In this document: in pieces, positions 22,499 through 34,000 of the stretch
How the letters are laid out: every line of letters begins with the position of its first letter
Numbering within the stretch: the first letter of the stretch is position 1
Source of the DNA: Hydnum rufescens UP504
Taxonomy: Eukaryota; Basidiomycota; Agaricomycetes; Cantharellales; Hydnaceae
Reading direction: 5' to 3'
DNA: 64,000 nucleotides
NCBI GenBank assembly: GCA_014904985.1
Contig: MU128923.1
Location: forward strand, 186,001 to 250,000
Translations under genes and position numbers: made by a program
Notes under the pieces: generated by a model
The model's database searches: none
What the model was told of the DNA's origin: nothing
Seen by the model: the letters and a program-made list of their open reading frames with translations, nothing else

Positions 22499-22622
22499 AC
22501 CTAAGTCAGGTTCCATTGGGGTCAGGTTTCATGTGGCTTTCTTCAGGCCAGGTTCACATTTGCTCTTGACCTGAATGCAAAAACTGGGCCAAAGCCATGT
22601 TTAAACCTGAACCTGAAAGGTA
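22499..22622 (-). repeat. Partial inverted copy of the middle of the tandem unit
   Basis: GGTTCCATTGGGGTCAGGTT and, farther on, GTTTAAACCTGAACCTGAAA match the reverse complement of the stretch around 20690-20800 in unit A (AACCTGACCCCAATGGAACC; TTTCAGGTTCAGGTTTAAAC). It is more diverged than units A and B are from each other. Confidence 0.6.
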
Positions 22623-22972
22623 GTGTGTGGGTTGTATTCTATGTACTTTAAACTATCAGCCTGAACCCCTTCCAAAGAACTCAACTTTAGGGTGGCAGAT
22701 TTTGTGCCTCACAATTTCTTATCACTTCCTCAGTACTGACTTACAGTCACCCCACATGGTGATAGTGTACATGTTGCACAGGCAGAAAAATGTGACACAT
22801 CTACAGAATGAGCTATGCAGAGGATTTGCAATAATGAAAATTTGCCCCCAGTTTTATCAACAAATTTTAACCCTGTCCTTCTACAGCATTACTCTTATGC
22901 TTAGGAATAAAGTTCCAATCTTCTGGAGTAGGACCCAGAAACATCTCAGATATTTTGACCCAGTCAGTGGAG
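22623..22972. other. End of CpG-poor island, no gene
   Basis: One 123-codon frame (22627-22998) has no recognisable feature. CpG reappears abruptly around 22970 (GGAGCGCGGACTCGCAAG), which marks the border with normal genic DNA. Confidence 0.45.
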
Positions 22973-23016
22973 CGCGGACTCGCAAGCAGGGTTTCTAGAA
23001 CAAGAAAGGAATTGGA

Positions 23017-25460
23017 TCAGTGATTTGGACTCGGGGTCAATGATTCAGAACATGTACCTAGTTCATCACGGCCTCGGAACGCTGAAGAAAAGGTGAGATT
23101 CGTGGATTTAGCTGGATGGGGTAAGAACGCACCAGGGGGACGATCGTTGATGCGTCCAGGCATGACTTCGAGAAGCCCAATGGGAACATACCGATACTGA
23201 AACGAAAGAGCTTCGCAGAGATATCGTCGGGTAGTGTTCACTCCCTATAATAGAATTTGTTAATTGAAGGACTCGGCTTGGTCGAGGATGAACTCCACCA
23301 TGCTGTCGGAACCCCAATGACTGACGATGCCAGGCAATATGTGGGCACAAAGCTCAGTTTGGCAAGCGTCCTAGCAAACGGTCCTTACGCACTTTAACCC
23401 AAATTCAGCATACTGAAGGAAGAGAAATGTAAACTCCAGGGCCGAAGAAGAAACAAGAGATTGACCTTTCGAATGAGCTCCAGTCGCTCTCGTGAGCTAA
23501 TATCCCACTCCCGGCGCTCTTTGATTTCGGTGCTACAATCAAGCGATGAGAATTGACGAGTCACCCAAAAAAGTAAAACGTACAAAATCCAAGGTTTGAT
23601 CAACGCGCCCCGACCAATCATGATTCCATGCCACACCATATTTTCCCATGCTATCCCAGTAAGCCTCGGAAGAATACACATCTCCCCCACCAAATATCGG
23701 AATTGGGGGGGCTGCAAGAAACCTAATTAGCTGCATACCTACTAAATGAAATTGGCATTACCGTCGTCGTCCGTAGTTTGGTTGCGAAGCTCATCGACAC
23801 AGGCTTTATATAGTCCCAATCAGCAAGCTTCGTATACCGTTGCTGTCGGGTCCTCCCATGGATCTATGCATGGTCGCAATGAGGGATAAGACGGACCAGA
23901 GATTAAGCCCATTACTTACTGTCATTCCGCCGACACCCCAGCTGCGAAGTCGTGGGACAAGTTTGTGAGCAGTATTCTTGCCGTCCTTGACGCCCATGCG
24001 GACTTTAATCGTCAATGGAATGTCACCCAAGGCGCGGTTCATCCCGAGGACGATCTTCCCAAGCTTTGAGGGGGTATCAAGCACTAACATTTGCTCATCA
24101 GAGGAGGAATGTTGCGTAAAGAAGTGAAACCTACGGGCTGCTCCGGCACCAGTTTGGAAGACAATATCAATGGGACAACCACAATTAAGATCAACGAAAT
24201 CTATGCCGTTTAGATTGCCGGACCCGATTTCCTGTGCAAGAACTTCTGAAGCTCGGGTGAGGAGACCGGGTTTTCCACCTGCAATCTGAACCCCAAATGT
24301 TTTTTCAGAAGGGTGACGCCGAACGAGAGACCATTCCTCTTTGGAGCCCGATAATAGGGAGTGTGAAAGTGCCATTTCGGAGCAGGTGATATCGGCTCCC
24401 AACGAACATGCCAGGCGCCGAAATGGTAGATTTCCCACTGTAGTCAGAGGCGCCAAATCTGTGGGAAGATAACGGGGATACAAGATGTGTGAGAAGGATA
24501 CCATACAAAGCCACTAACATGTTTGCCCAGCCCAATGTAAACGCTTCTTTTCACTCGGCCTTGACGGTACATCGGGTGTGTCGGTCTCTACAGAAATCTC
24601 AGAGTCCTGGGGGAGAGGAAGGGAAGGTTCGGCACTAGCGGAATCGTCACCTCGTTGCGCGTTGTTAGTCTCAAGCTCGAGAAGGTAGGCGTCGGCAAGT
24701 GGGGTGGCGTACTAAGAAAGCGAATCAGCAGTTTTTCGTGCTATGGAATGTCAATCGAGCCCACCTTTCGGGAGCGAAGTTGCTTCAACACCCCAGGATC
24801 GATAGCATTGCCTTCTTTCGTCTGACCAATTCGACTCAGCTCCACGGTTTCGTCACGGAGGATGGCGAGCGCGAAAATATCGCCATTAGCAGAATCCGTA
24901 TGACGGATGTGGCCGCCAAGAAAACGGCATTTGAAACCGTGTTTGCAGCATCCTTTCTCCAGGAATATTGGGCACGCAGTGGATAAGTCAACTGATGGAA
25001 CAAGGTCGGAGGACCGAGCCTCGTGTGGTGGAAGGAAGGGTGCACATGAAGATATCAGGGGCGGGTGTGCAGACCAGGACAGGTCCTTTGGTTTTGCCTT
25101 TAAATAGGCTGAGAGGTCGTGGGAAAAACGACAACTATAAGGGGAAAAGGTCGGACGACATGACGAGTTCGCAACACAAAGGGGTACCTTGGGCCGTTTA
25201 GGCATGTTCTCCGCTTGCAAATTTCCAGCAAACATCAAGTTCGTCTCGCACCTTTGCGAAATGCCGGCCTTTATTAGCCCCAGTCTGTTTGGCACCGCGA
25301 GCTAGCTTCTTCTTTTGGGCGCCGCTCAAGCGAGGCTTTTTCCCCGGAGGTTCGTCCCCATTAGGGGCACTCCGAGTGTCCACCTCGCCCTGGGAGTCCT
25401 TGCCTGCCTCAGCAAGATCATCGTCTATTGATATTGGAGGTCGATCATAGATAAGAAACC
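23017..25460 (-). CDS. DUS3: tRNA-dihydrouridine(47) synthase Dus3
   Basis: A flavoenzyme that reduces uridine 47 in tRNA. The N-terminal region has [14 protein letters not shown], a [16 protein letters not shown] stretch and [19 protein letters not shown]. Two CCCH zinc fingers follow ([18 protein letters not shown] and [20 protein letters not shown]), which is typical of eukaryotic Dus3. The TIM-barrel part has [39 protein letters not shown] with the catalytic Cys, [38 protein letters not shown] and GRGALIKPW. The C-terminal helical domain has [19 protein letters not shown]. At least eight short introns are needed. I could not settle the start: [14 protein letters not shown] probably lies near the N-terminus, but no clean in-frame ATG precedes it. 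Confidence 0.87.
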
Positions 25461-25933
25461 TGATGCGACATCTATCAAGCACCCAAAGAGGATCGGAGGC
25501 TCTTCCACCTACTCTTCCTTGATAGGTGCCACTCCGCGAGGGCGCATACCTGGAAAACAATTGCAAGATGTTTCCTCTTGAGGCCGGATGCAAACTGTAT
25601 CCTTCTTGTGCAGTCAACGTAACACTGTCTTTGGTGACTATTACTCCCATTGTTGGAAGCTCTCCGGACACAACCCAATTCTCGTCTCTCTCACGCTGGA
25701 GGCTGTCCAATGCAACGTCACTTTGGGGGCGAAATATACGCGATGTCTTTGCTTCATCAACATTGTGCCCCAATCGTTGAAGCGTTTGCATTTTTCCTTT
25801 GGAAGGACGTCTTCATCGCCTGCACGTCCGAGATAAATCTAGGTGTCCCTTTCCTAAAGGAAGATCCGGAAAGGCCCAACAGAACGTTCCCTCCACAGTC
25901 AGAATTGTCCGGTGACTGAAATGGGTTGGCCAT
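25461..25933 (-). CDS. Unrecognised minus-strand frame upstream of or fused to Dus3
   Basis: An ATG at 25933 opens MANPFQSPDNSDCGG, followed by GTPRFISDVQAMKTSFQRK. Another open frame (GHNVDEAKTSRIFRPQSD ... LPTMGVIVTKDSVTLTAQEG ... ILQLFSRYAPSRSGTYQGR) then runs without a stop into the Dus3 N-terminus. I do not recognise it. It could be a separate small gene, a fusion or an extended Dus3 leader. The two frames need an intron or a one-base correction near 25790-25830 to join. Confidence 0.3.
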
Positions 25934-26720
25934 CTTACGCTGTTGACATGTATATGGTTAGGAATACTGTCAGCTCACGACAAGGACACCATCACCAATG
26001 CATCTCAATTTCGGAAAGTACAGAGACGGAACTCGATAGAGCTCTGTCACGCAAGCTAAAGAAACGATTTCCTGGATGACATTACCCACAGCCCTGTGCA
26101 AGAAGACTCTCCTAGGTTCGGCTGTCCTCCACTGACAAGGCAGCCGTGTCAACGCCTAAGGGTACATTCCTGGTGCAATAATAGTGTACATGGTTCATCA
26201 AAGATGGTGACTGCGTCGTCGAGTCCAGCACCGTGAGCCGTGGTTGCCTTACAAGTCAACTCGCCAACTACAGCTACCACCCCCCTTCCAGTCCCTTTTG
26301 TTTATTTATATTCTCGGGATCCTATCCAAGAAGGGCCAGGTTGTCGTGTTGGGGGGAGGTGAAGATCCAAGTACCAAGTATAGCTCGAGGAGTTCTAGGG
26401 ACATTTCAGCAGCATAAAAATAGCACGATTTGTCCCCTGGTTTCTCGCTGTTCCTTCTGGACCTCTGTTTTGTGAGCCCAAGAACTACTGATTTCGACTG
26501 CCTCTGTTTCAACTCTATCGTATGCATCACTTACCACCGGGCTTAAGTTGAGGGCTGGGATCGTAACGTCTTGCGTCCCCGAGTTGACCCTCTACTATAG
26601 TCGTGACCGAAAACAGCCTGGAATAAGAGGCGACAGGTTGAGACCCGAAGCGGGTGTCGGTTAGATCCAGATACTATCGGAATCAAATCCGCCGAACTTG
26701 CTTTTGCCATAAACGGCTGA
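25934..26720. other. Intergenic region between divergent genes
   Basis: Short frames on both strands (for example 26233-26475 plus and 25970-26152 minus) show no domain. It presumably holds the promoters of the minus-strand Dus3 cluster and of the GTPase gene. No motif is recognised. Confidence 0.35.
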
Positions 26721-27711
26721 ATGGCATACCACCTCATAAAGGGACTCATAGAACACCTTACCCGCAAAGAGGAGTTCTTTGTGATCATAGTAGGTGTGCT
26801 TGCCCCGATATGTGGGGAAAGGAACCAGCTAATGACACGGATGCAGGGCTTGACAATGCAGGAAAGACAGTGAGTCGGTGTGACTGCCTTCAGACGGTGA
26901 CCTCAGCAACCGAGATCATTGCGATAGACATTACTGGAGAAGATTAAAACACTCTATAATAAAGCACCAGGACTTGAGCCGGATAAAATTGGTCCGACAA
27001 TTGGGCAGAACAGTGAGTGTATCCTTCGAATGTCTTTGCTCCTTTAGCTTACGGCGCGAGTACATTCTCTAGTCGGGAAGATCGTGCTTCCATCTAGCAT
27101 ACTTCAGTTTTGGGATCTAGGCGGTCAACGTGATATTCGAAATATATGGGAGAAATACTACGACGAATGTCATGCGGTAGTATATGTAGTGGACGCATCC
27201 GACCTGGAACGGATGTCGGAGGGATGGGAAGTTTTCGGTACATCCAATCCCCCCTTTCTCTATATCCGTGCGGGACGATATTGAGTAAAGCTACACTTTG
27301 GTGGCAGATACTGTGCTGAATTCACCGCGAATATTGGGTGTGCCGCTGTTGCTACTAGCAAATAAACAAGACCTTCCAGGGAGTCTCTCCATAGAGAACA
27401 TACGACAAAACTACGAGGAATGGTGGCAACTCCGTAATAGCGAAGAGGCCCATAGATTGCGTACTCGACGCATCGAACGTCGCATGGCGAGTCTCGACGT
27501 CATGGGCGTTTCCGCGATTGAAGGGTAGGCTTCGTCTCTCATAGTACTCAGAGGACGTAGAATTATCATCTCATTTATATTTAGAACTGGTATCCGAGAA
27601 GCTGTGGATTGGCTCTTCTTGCGTGTGCAAAATGCCAGGAGGTCTGTCCGGTCTCACTTCGTCTCCCCGTTTCGAGTTGACGTCGGGCTTATTTCCATTA
27701 GCCAAGTCTGA
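26721..27711 (+). CDS. ARF-related small GTPase, ARFRP1/Arl3 type
   Basis: A Golgi/trans-Golgi GTPase of the ARF family. Exon 1 begins MAYHLIKGLIEHLTRKEEFF at 26721. The spliced frame gives the P-loop GLDNAGKT (about 26848-26870), KIGPTIGQN, the G3 motif FWDLGGQRDIRNIWEKYY, AVVYVVDASDLERM, the G4 motif NKQD in LLLLANKQDLPGS, the G5-like SAIEGTGIREAVDW, and a basic C-terminus. The next in-frame stop is at 27709-27711. The sequence after Met has no Gly2, so N-myristoylation as in ARF1 is not possible; yeast Arl3 and human ARFRP1 also lack it and use N-acetylation instead. WDKYYxECH-like residues (WEKYYDECH) and the long insert before the last helix favour ARFRP1 over other ARLs. Introns: about 26790-26845, 26871-26928, 27014-27073, 27240-27308 and 27525-27582. 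Confidence 0.85.
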
Positions 27712-28679
27712 GGCCGTGGTGGCCCCGACCTTTCTGCTGTTTCGATCGCCTCCGGGTATAGCCATCATTCCACGATCGAATCGTTAACGGGGTCTTCTTT
27801 CCCATTTTCGGATCGTAGGCAACCTATTTCTCCGTCGTCTGACTTATGCTTGGATCCTTTCCTAATTACTTGTGAGGCATAAGACTACACTGTACGCTGT
27901 TTATGTAATGTACGCGGGCCGCTTAGGCTCAAATTTGTAGTGTACTGATATCTGAGTGGCCCGCCGGTCTCGTCAGTTCACAGAAAGCCAGATCAGTCAG
28001 TCCATTATGGCATCACTCCCATCTCCAACCCCCGCAACAGATAGATCTTCTCCCGATGTGCTGTTTGGGGACACCCTTCTGCTATTCTAGGTTCAAATGG
28101 CTTCACATCCTTTACCCAGTCGTTCTTCGCTCTGCGCATCCGATAGTTACTATTGATGCTAAGCCTGAGGACACGGAACTGAAAGCTATTCGCGGACTCC
28201 CAGTCGAGCGCTGCTGGCCTCAGTGCAGATCCTGTATTAGGGGTGGGTTTAAGCTGGTGCCGTGTGCTGCTGGTACTCAAGCGAGGCTATGGCAAGCCAT
28301 CTGCGGAGCGTTGGGGCTCTCTGTAAGAGAATGTTAGGCTTAGGCTTACCGTGCGCTAGGGGTGGTTTCTGTGGTGAATTTTTTCGCATAGTTCTGGTTT
28401 GCGCTGCTTACAGGAAACTGGTGCGCTCCGGATCCAGGCATAACAACCGCTCGACTGGGTGAGAGTCTGCGCACGGAGTAGAGAATACGCGCTGCGTTAT
28501 ATGATAGCAGGTTTCTCCCTGTCGACACTCACCATCTCCCCAGGTGCCTCGGGACGATCAAGAATTCTGTGGCGTATTCTCCGGTAGCCCACTGAATATT
28601 CTTGGATGACACTTAGCCTACGACACCCACTGCATCTCCCAAGGGCCCTTTTCTTTGCAGTCTTTCTCCTCTATTTTTA
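27712..28679. other. Intergenic region, nothing supported
   Basis: Overlapping frames of 60-93 codons occur on both strands between 28005 and 28530, but none shows a domain or splice continuity. The chitinase promoter should lie in the last few hundred bases. I recognise no motif. Confidence 0.35.
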
Positions 28680-30335
28680 ATGGTGTCTCGGCGTTCAATC
28701 AGCCCGATCCTGGCCCTTGTGGGCGCCTCCATTCTGTCTGGCGCGACTGCGGTTTTCGATGAGGTAAGGAGCTCAGTCTCCAACGGGGTTCTGTGCAGGC
28801 TGTGACATGCATATAGACGTGCAATTCTAATGTAGTCGCGTACTGGGGTCAAAACTCATATGGCACCGCCAACAGTGCCAATACGGCTGACTTCCAGCAA
28901 AGACTGTCATATTGTATGTCATGTGGACTTCCCATTGTCCCCATTTTCATTATGTTAGCCAGACTGCCGGGACGACAGCGTCGACATTATTCCTATCTCC
29001 TTTTTGGACATTTTCACTGGGGTTGGAAACCTCCCCCAGATCAATCTAGCCAATACATGTAACACGGGGAGCCAGACCATGTTTGCCGGTTCTCAACTTC
29101 TCAATTGCAGTTTCTTGTACGTCTCTCTATTTACTGTGTCCAAAGAGAGGCTCATCCAACTGGGCCTCAGGGCCGATGACATTAAAACATGCCAGTCCAA
29201 CGGTAAGATCGTGACCCTTTCACTCGGTGGGGCCGCTGGAGGTGGTGCTGCGGACTCTGCTTTCGCCGATCAGGTCTGGAACTTGTTCCTCGGGGGAAGC
29301 AGCACGACGCGTCCATTTGGAGACGCTGTTCTGGACGGGTTGGTTTCCTTCCCAACGTTATATTCATGGGACCTGATGCATATTCGACCGTTTCGCAGTG
29401 TTGATCTGGATATCGAGGGGGGGTCCGATTCCTATGTCACATTCGTGAATCAGCTGAGGTCCCATTTTTCCACCGACACATCGAAGAAATACTATATAAG
29501 TGCGGCTCCCCAGTGCCCCTACCCAGACGTTTTCATTGGACCGTCTCTTAATGGTGCCAAATTTGACATGGTTTACATCCAGTTCTGTGAGTACTCTCGT
29601 TCCCCTGTGCTCTGTTCCTAGATTGAGTTGCGCGGGTATCTAGACAACAACCCTTGCGGTATGTCTGAATACAGTTCCGGTGATTTCAACTTCGGGGTAC
29701 GTACTGTGTTCAAAATTTCCTCAGCTAGTATTTAACATGTTTCTCCGTGTAGACTTGGGATGCTTGGGCCAGCACTTTGTCACCGAACCCGGATATTAAG
29801 CTCTACATCGGTGTTCCGGCATCTACCTCTGCGGCTGGTAGTGGATATGTGGATGCCACTACCCTGGCCAAAATAGCAAGCGAAACTATGGTCGCGTTCC
29901 CTCATTTTGGCGGAATCATGTACTGGGATGCATCTCAAGCGTGGGCCAACAACGACTTCCAGCAGAGTGTCAGGTCCACTCTGAAAACTTATGGCTCTTG
30001 TGGCCAACAATTTACCTACCCCGAGTGCTCGGCTCCTGCTTGGACTGCGAGCGAAAACTACCCCGGCGGATCTCAGGTCTCCTACCAGAACTACATCTGG
30101 CAGACCAAGTATTTTGGCTCGGGGACCCCCGTTCCTAGTGATACCGGAAGCTGGGTTCCGGGTTCGTTTTTCGATCTCTTGTATCATCCGGGCTGTGACC
30201 CATATCTATTCTATAGTCAGTGCCTGTGGTGATCCCGTGGGCTCGACTGGAGGATCCCCTCCACCCCCAGCATTTCCCATTCCCCCCGTTTCACCCCCTG
30301 TTTCACCCCTGTCCCGCCCCCTGTTCCGCCCCTGA
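28680..30335 (+). CDS. Secreted GH18 class III chitinase with C-terminal CBM5 chitin-binding domain
   Basis: Hydrolyses beta-1,4 N-acetylglucosamine chains in fungal walls or environmental chitin. The start at 28680 gives a signal peptide (VSRRSISPILALVGASILSG). The mature part begins CNSNVVAYWGQNSYGTANS, followed by IIPISFLDIFTGVGNLPQIN, KIVTLSLGGAAGGGA, and DGVDLDIEGG with the catalytic DxxDxDxE motif assembled across an intron (about 29338-29400). Then come YYISAAPQCPYPDV, FDMVYIQFCEY and FGGIMYWDASQAW. A CBM5/12 module follows (CSAPAWTASENYPGGSQVSY ... WQTKYFGSGTPVPSDTGSW); an intron at about 30161-30216 joins VPVSACGDP. The chain ends in a Pro-rich linker with a TGA at 30333-30335. A second CBM5-like module lies just downstream in the same frame but behind this stop and another. 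Confidence 0.9.
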
Positions 30336-30717
30336 GCCCATCTTCCCCCGTCTGGCACGGGCACGGGTGCGGGTGGGAGATGCTCGAGTGCAAACGCCTG
30401 GAGTAGCACCATCGCATACGTCGGAGGACAGACGGTCTCTTACCGAGGTTGAATCCAGAAAGCGTCTTGGTGGACTCAGGGGGAAGTCCCTGATACCACC
30501 ACCGTCTGGGTCTCTCAAGGTCTTTGCACTTGCAGGAGGACGAAGACGAAGCGCCGAGGCTCTCCTCGGGATCGCCTATAAATATAATTGTCTGTCTACG
30601 CTCTGGCGTTGAGCGCGGGGCATCTGCAATAAGTGACATCAGAGCACTTGACCTGAATTCGAAGGGTTTGAACCCCGAATCACGTCAAGTTCACCCTCGA
30701 CCCGATCGTCACAACAC
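30121..30717 (+). repeat. Segment duplicated downstream: chitinase 3' tail, copy 1
   Basis: From GGGACCCCCGTTCCTAGTGA through the Pro-rich linker, second CBM5 and 3' flank, to CGATCGTCACAACAC, this matches 35313-35943 in the same orientation with moderate divergence. Confidence 0.7.
30336..30560 (+). pseudogene. Second CBM5 module of the chitinase, cut off by two TGA codons
   Basis: In the same frame as the chitinase linker, the stretch after the TGA at 30333 reads SGTGTGAGGRCSSANAW, then STIAYVGGQTVSYRG, a TGA (about 30449-30451), and IQKASWWTQGEVPDTTTVW. This is the pattern of a CBM5 chitin-binding module, with the second TGA in place of a probable Trp (TGG). Either the gene lost this module, or both stops come from errors or linker indels. 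A diverged copy occurs at about 35.6 kb. Confidence 0.6.
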
Positions 30718-31029
30718 TTCATATTCTTGCCGCTGTAGTTTTGCTGTGTCAACAGCCCCTTTCATATATGTAAACTCCCGCTACAAAGTGGGGCTGTTCG
30801 ATTCTGAAAATGTTCCAGACCAGGCAAAACATATGGGTGATCCTATGTGGCAGACGGACCCCACGGTTGCTTTTGCCTCTACGGAGTGACTCCACGTCCC
30901 TCTTAATAGAATCTACAAACCCCGGGGATAGGAAGCAAGCCCTGAGGTTGCCAACGGGGGGTTCCATTCCCCCTGTCCCCCGGCACTGAAGTTGCTCAAA
31001 CCATGCATCCATGCAATGTGGAGCAAAAT
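30718..31029. other. Intergenic region between convergent chitinase and FCP1
   Basis: No gene is supported. A 96-codon minus frame (30749-31039) overlaps without recognisable features. It presumably holds the 3' ends of both transcripts. Confidence 0.35.
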
Positions 31030-34000
31030 TCACCCCCAAGAATCCGCAAGATCTCGGGCCAAAAAATCTTCTTCATCGTCAGCTTCATCGTCTGAAACGC
31101 TCTCTAACTCGCCTTCTTCCGCAGCTTCTTCTGCCCTTCTGTCGAGAGAGTCGGCATCGTCGTCGTCGCCCCCATCCCCATCGTCGTCATTCACGCTCCC
31201 ACTTGGGGACTCCATCTCTGATCCCCCTTCATCACTCTCGGCGGCATTGTGTTTGTAAACTTCAATTTTCAGCCCAGAGGCCCCACGGCGATTTTCTGAG
31301 AGCTTCAATCGTTTCGCGAGAGGGGATACAGCCTCGCCCCTTCCCTCGGCCAACGCACTCGAACTCCTTGATCGCTTTCGTGAGGACGATGTCTGCCGAG
31401 ACAAGATGATAGAACTTCGCTGGGGAGTCAGGAATGAAACGGAGATTCATCTGGTAGCCCACCTAGCATCGCTGGGTAAACTAGAATCGCTGGCACCCTC
31501 ATAATCATCAACATCTTCGTCCCCGCTCTCATTCAAGAAGGCATCTACCTCCTCATCGACGGCCGCCCAATCAACCTCGGTTCCATTCTTATCAACCCCC
31601 TTGCCACCGGAACCGAGGAACTCGTCTCCCTCAAGTTCACTGCTTGAGGTTGACGACGAAGATCCAGGAGCAGAGTATGATCCTGATGCTGCCACTGCCC
31701 GTACAGTGGGCCCCGGAGGAGAGGGGAGTGATGACCCAATGCTGGAACTACCGTCACCAGGATCAGCAGATGGGAGGGCTAATGATGCACCAGGGGGAGA
31801 TGGTCCAGGAAGTTGAGCGTCCACAGGATACATAGCGTGGAGCATCGCCTCGTACGGTGCCTCAGGTATTCTCTGCCATTGTGACACACAATCCCAAAGC
31901 CACTGAGGGTGGACAACGTGCACGCCCGGCTTCTGTTCACCACGATCTGTTTTCTCTGAACGTAGCTAAAGTGGCACGCCGATATCAGTTCTAATAGGCC
32001 GACAACGGCTGCGTGGTAAATACCTTCATCGCGATTACATGAGTAATACTTTCCGTCCATGTGGGATAACAGATCGCGCCGAATTGCTGGGCTTGCCGCC
32101 AGATAGCATGCCTTGACAAACATAAATCAGGGATGTGGCTACTTCGAGTAACGACACATCGCAAACTCACTCGCGTGGATCCATATTGACAGGAAACACG
32201 TTCGAAAAGGTAAAACACAATCGAGAGAAGGTTTGTGATTTTATGGCTTGGATGATATTCTAGAATAGGATTATGGAGTTCAAAAGCGGAGAGACTAGGA
32301 AAATGGTAACAGCCTCACTTACTCGGACGTCGAAGTCGTGATGGGCAGGGGCCCGCCCTCGTTCTTCATTTTGAGTAACTTCATAAGCCTCATAGAACCG
32401 CCGATGGATTTCCGTTAAGATCTAAACGGGACCGCAATCAACGCCAGAGTAAATTACAATGATGGGAGGGAACATGTAAAACGTACAGCAGCAATTCGAC
32501 CAAGCTCCTGATCGACGTTGTGCAACAAAATCTTGTGTTTGGTCTTCGGCTTCGGCATACGTCTGGCAGCGCGGCCTGAATCATTCTCTGTGCGATTTTC
32601 TTCTGAGGTTGAGGATCCATCTTCGGTCCCGATATCATTCTGTTTCCGACTAGGGCGGGAGCCCTCTTCACCCTCTATATCGTTCTCATGGTCGAGTCGT
32701 TCTTGCATCTTTGCCAAAGGGCGTTCTTCCACGACGGCTTCGATGGCCTTGGACTGGGCGCGGGATAATACCCTATTTACAAGATCATTAGTGGCGGCGG
32801 AAGCTTCTTGGGCAGCCTCCAAATCAGGGGAGGGTTGATTCACGTCGGACCCTAATCCGGGCGAGAGGGGGGTCACTCCAGAAAGGGGAGCAGGAGTGGA
32901 AGAAGGCGACAAAGAGAAGGGTGGACGGGAACGAGAAGCAACCGATTCCATAGGTACCGGAGAGGGGGTACGGTGGGATCTTGTGGTTTGGGGAGATGGG
33001 CAGAGTTGATATCGCCGATCCCAAGGAAGAAATCATCTAAGTAGGAGATCAATGCGACGTCTCTAAGGATTTTTTGGCATCCCACATACATGGAATGACT
33101 TTCACAAGATTTGGGACATCGGACCAAACGTCGGACCGGTCATCGATGACAACGACCATACTCTGGTCGCTAGGAAACAACCTTTGGAGGTTCTTAGCAG
33201 TCATGCCTGGGGAAGGGTCAGGATCATTAAATTCCCGATCGTTGGAAATAAATCAAAGATCCTACTCACTCCCACTCTCGTCTCGAGTAAGCACGCGTCC
33301 GCCGAACACGCTCCCATCCGGATCAATAGTTTTGCAAACCTCCAGAGCATACGCACGGGTGCCCATAGTATAGACGTGCATTTCATACAACCTTTTCATT
33401 CGAGCGAGGAAAACGGGGAGGCCTGGCCTACAGTAAACTTAATACATATACAAATATGGGCGCTTCCACACATACCTTGGCTTGATGTAATAATAGCACC
33501 CACCGTCTTCCACATTTGGTTTCGTCCTGTTCCGCCACGTCTGCCCTTCACCCCCTAATTTGAATTTCTGGACGTCTTTAAGCGCTTCCCAATTGGGATT
33601 TGGTTCATCCCCGTCATTGTCGTTGTTGGCCATGGCTTCTGGCCGCTCCGAAGGATCCCCAGAGGTCCTCTCCGGTTTGGGGCCTCGTTCGGCTTCGAAT
33701 CGTTCCGAATCCTCGATCCACTCCCCGACTGTTGGGTCAACTGTGGCATGCACGATGGTCTGATCCAGGTCCACAATAAGACTCAGTCGGCGATCCTGGA
33801 GCAATCTCTGAGCCCTATCCTTATCGTATCGCAGGGCTTCCTCCATTGATACTGTTGGTCCATTGGCGTCATGCGTCAATCTTATGGAAGCACGCAGAGA
33901 ATCGGAGAAACCCAGATAGTCAGATCTATTACACGAGCAAGAACGAGCGATAAGCCCCCAAAATCTCATGGTCATGTGCGACTAAAGCTAAAGGCAACGT

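Noticed and set aside
14500..22972. The CpG-poor island as a recent horizontal transfer
   Set aside because: The bias is specifically loss of CpG with TpG/CpA gain and contains a RecQ relic of fungal type; methylation-linked decay explains it better.
22627..22998. 123-codon frame at the right end of the island as a gene
   Set aside because: It crosses the compositional border, has no domain, and sits in mutated repeat DNA.
30217..30639. Several long overlapping frames around the chitinase linker on both strands
   Set aside because: They are shadows of the C-rich Pro linker and CBM5 frame and show no independent features.
30655..30690. Possible tRNA T-arm (GGTTTGAACCCC)
   Set aside because: No cloverleaf can be built around it; the matching place in the second copy near 35885 is diverged. 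It is part of the duplicated chitinase 3' flank.
31011..31409. 132-codon plus-strand frame opposite the FCP1 tail
   Set aside because: It is the antisense of the acidic GAC/GAA-rich FCP1 C-terminus, which produces Arg/His/Ser-rich open frames by composition.
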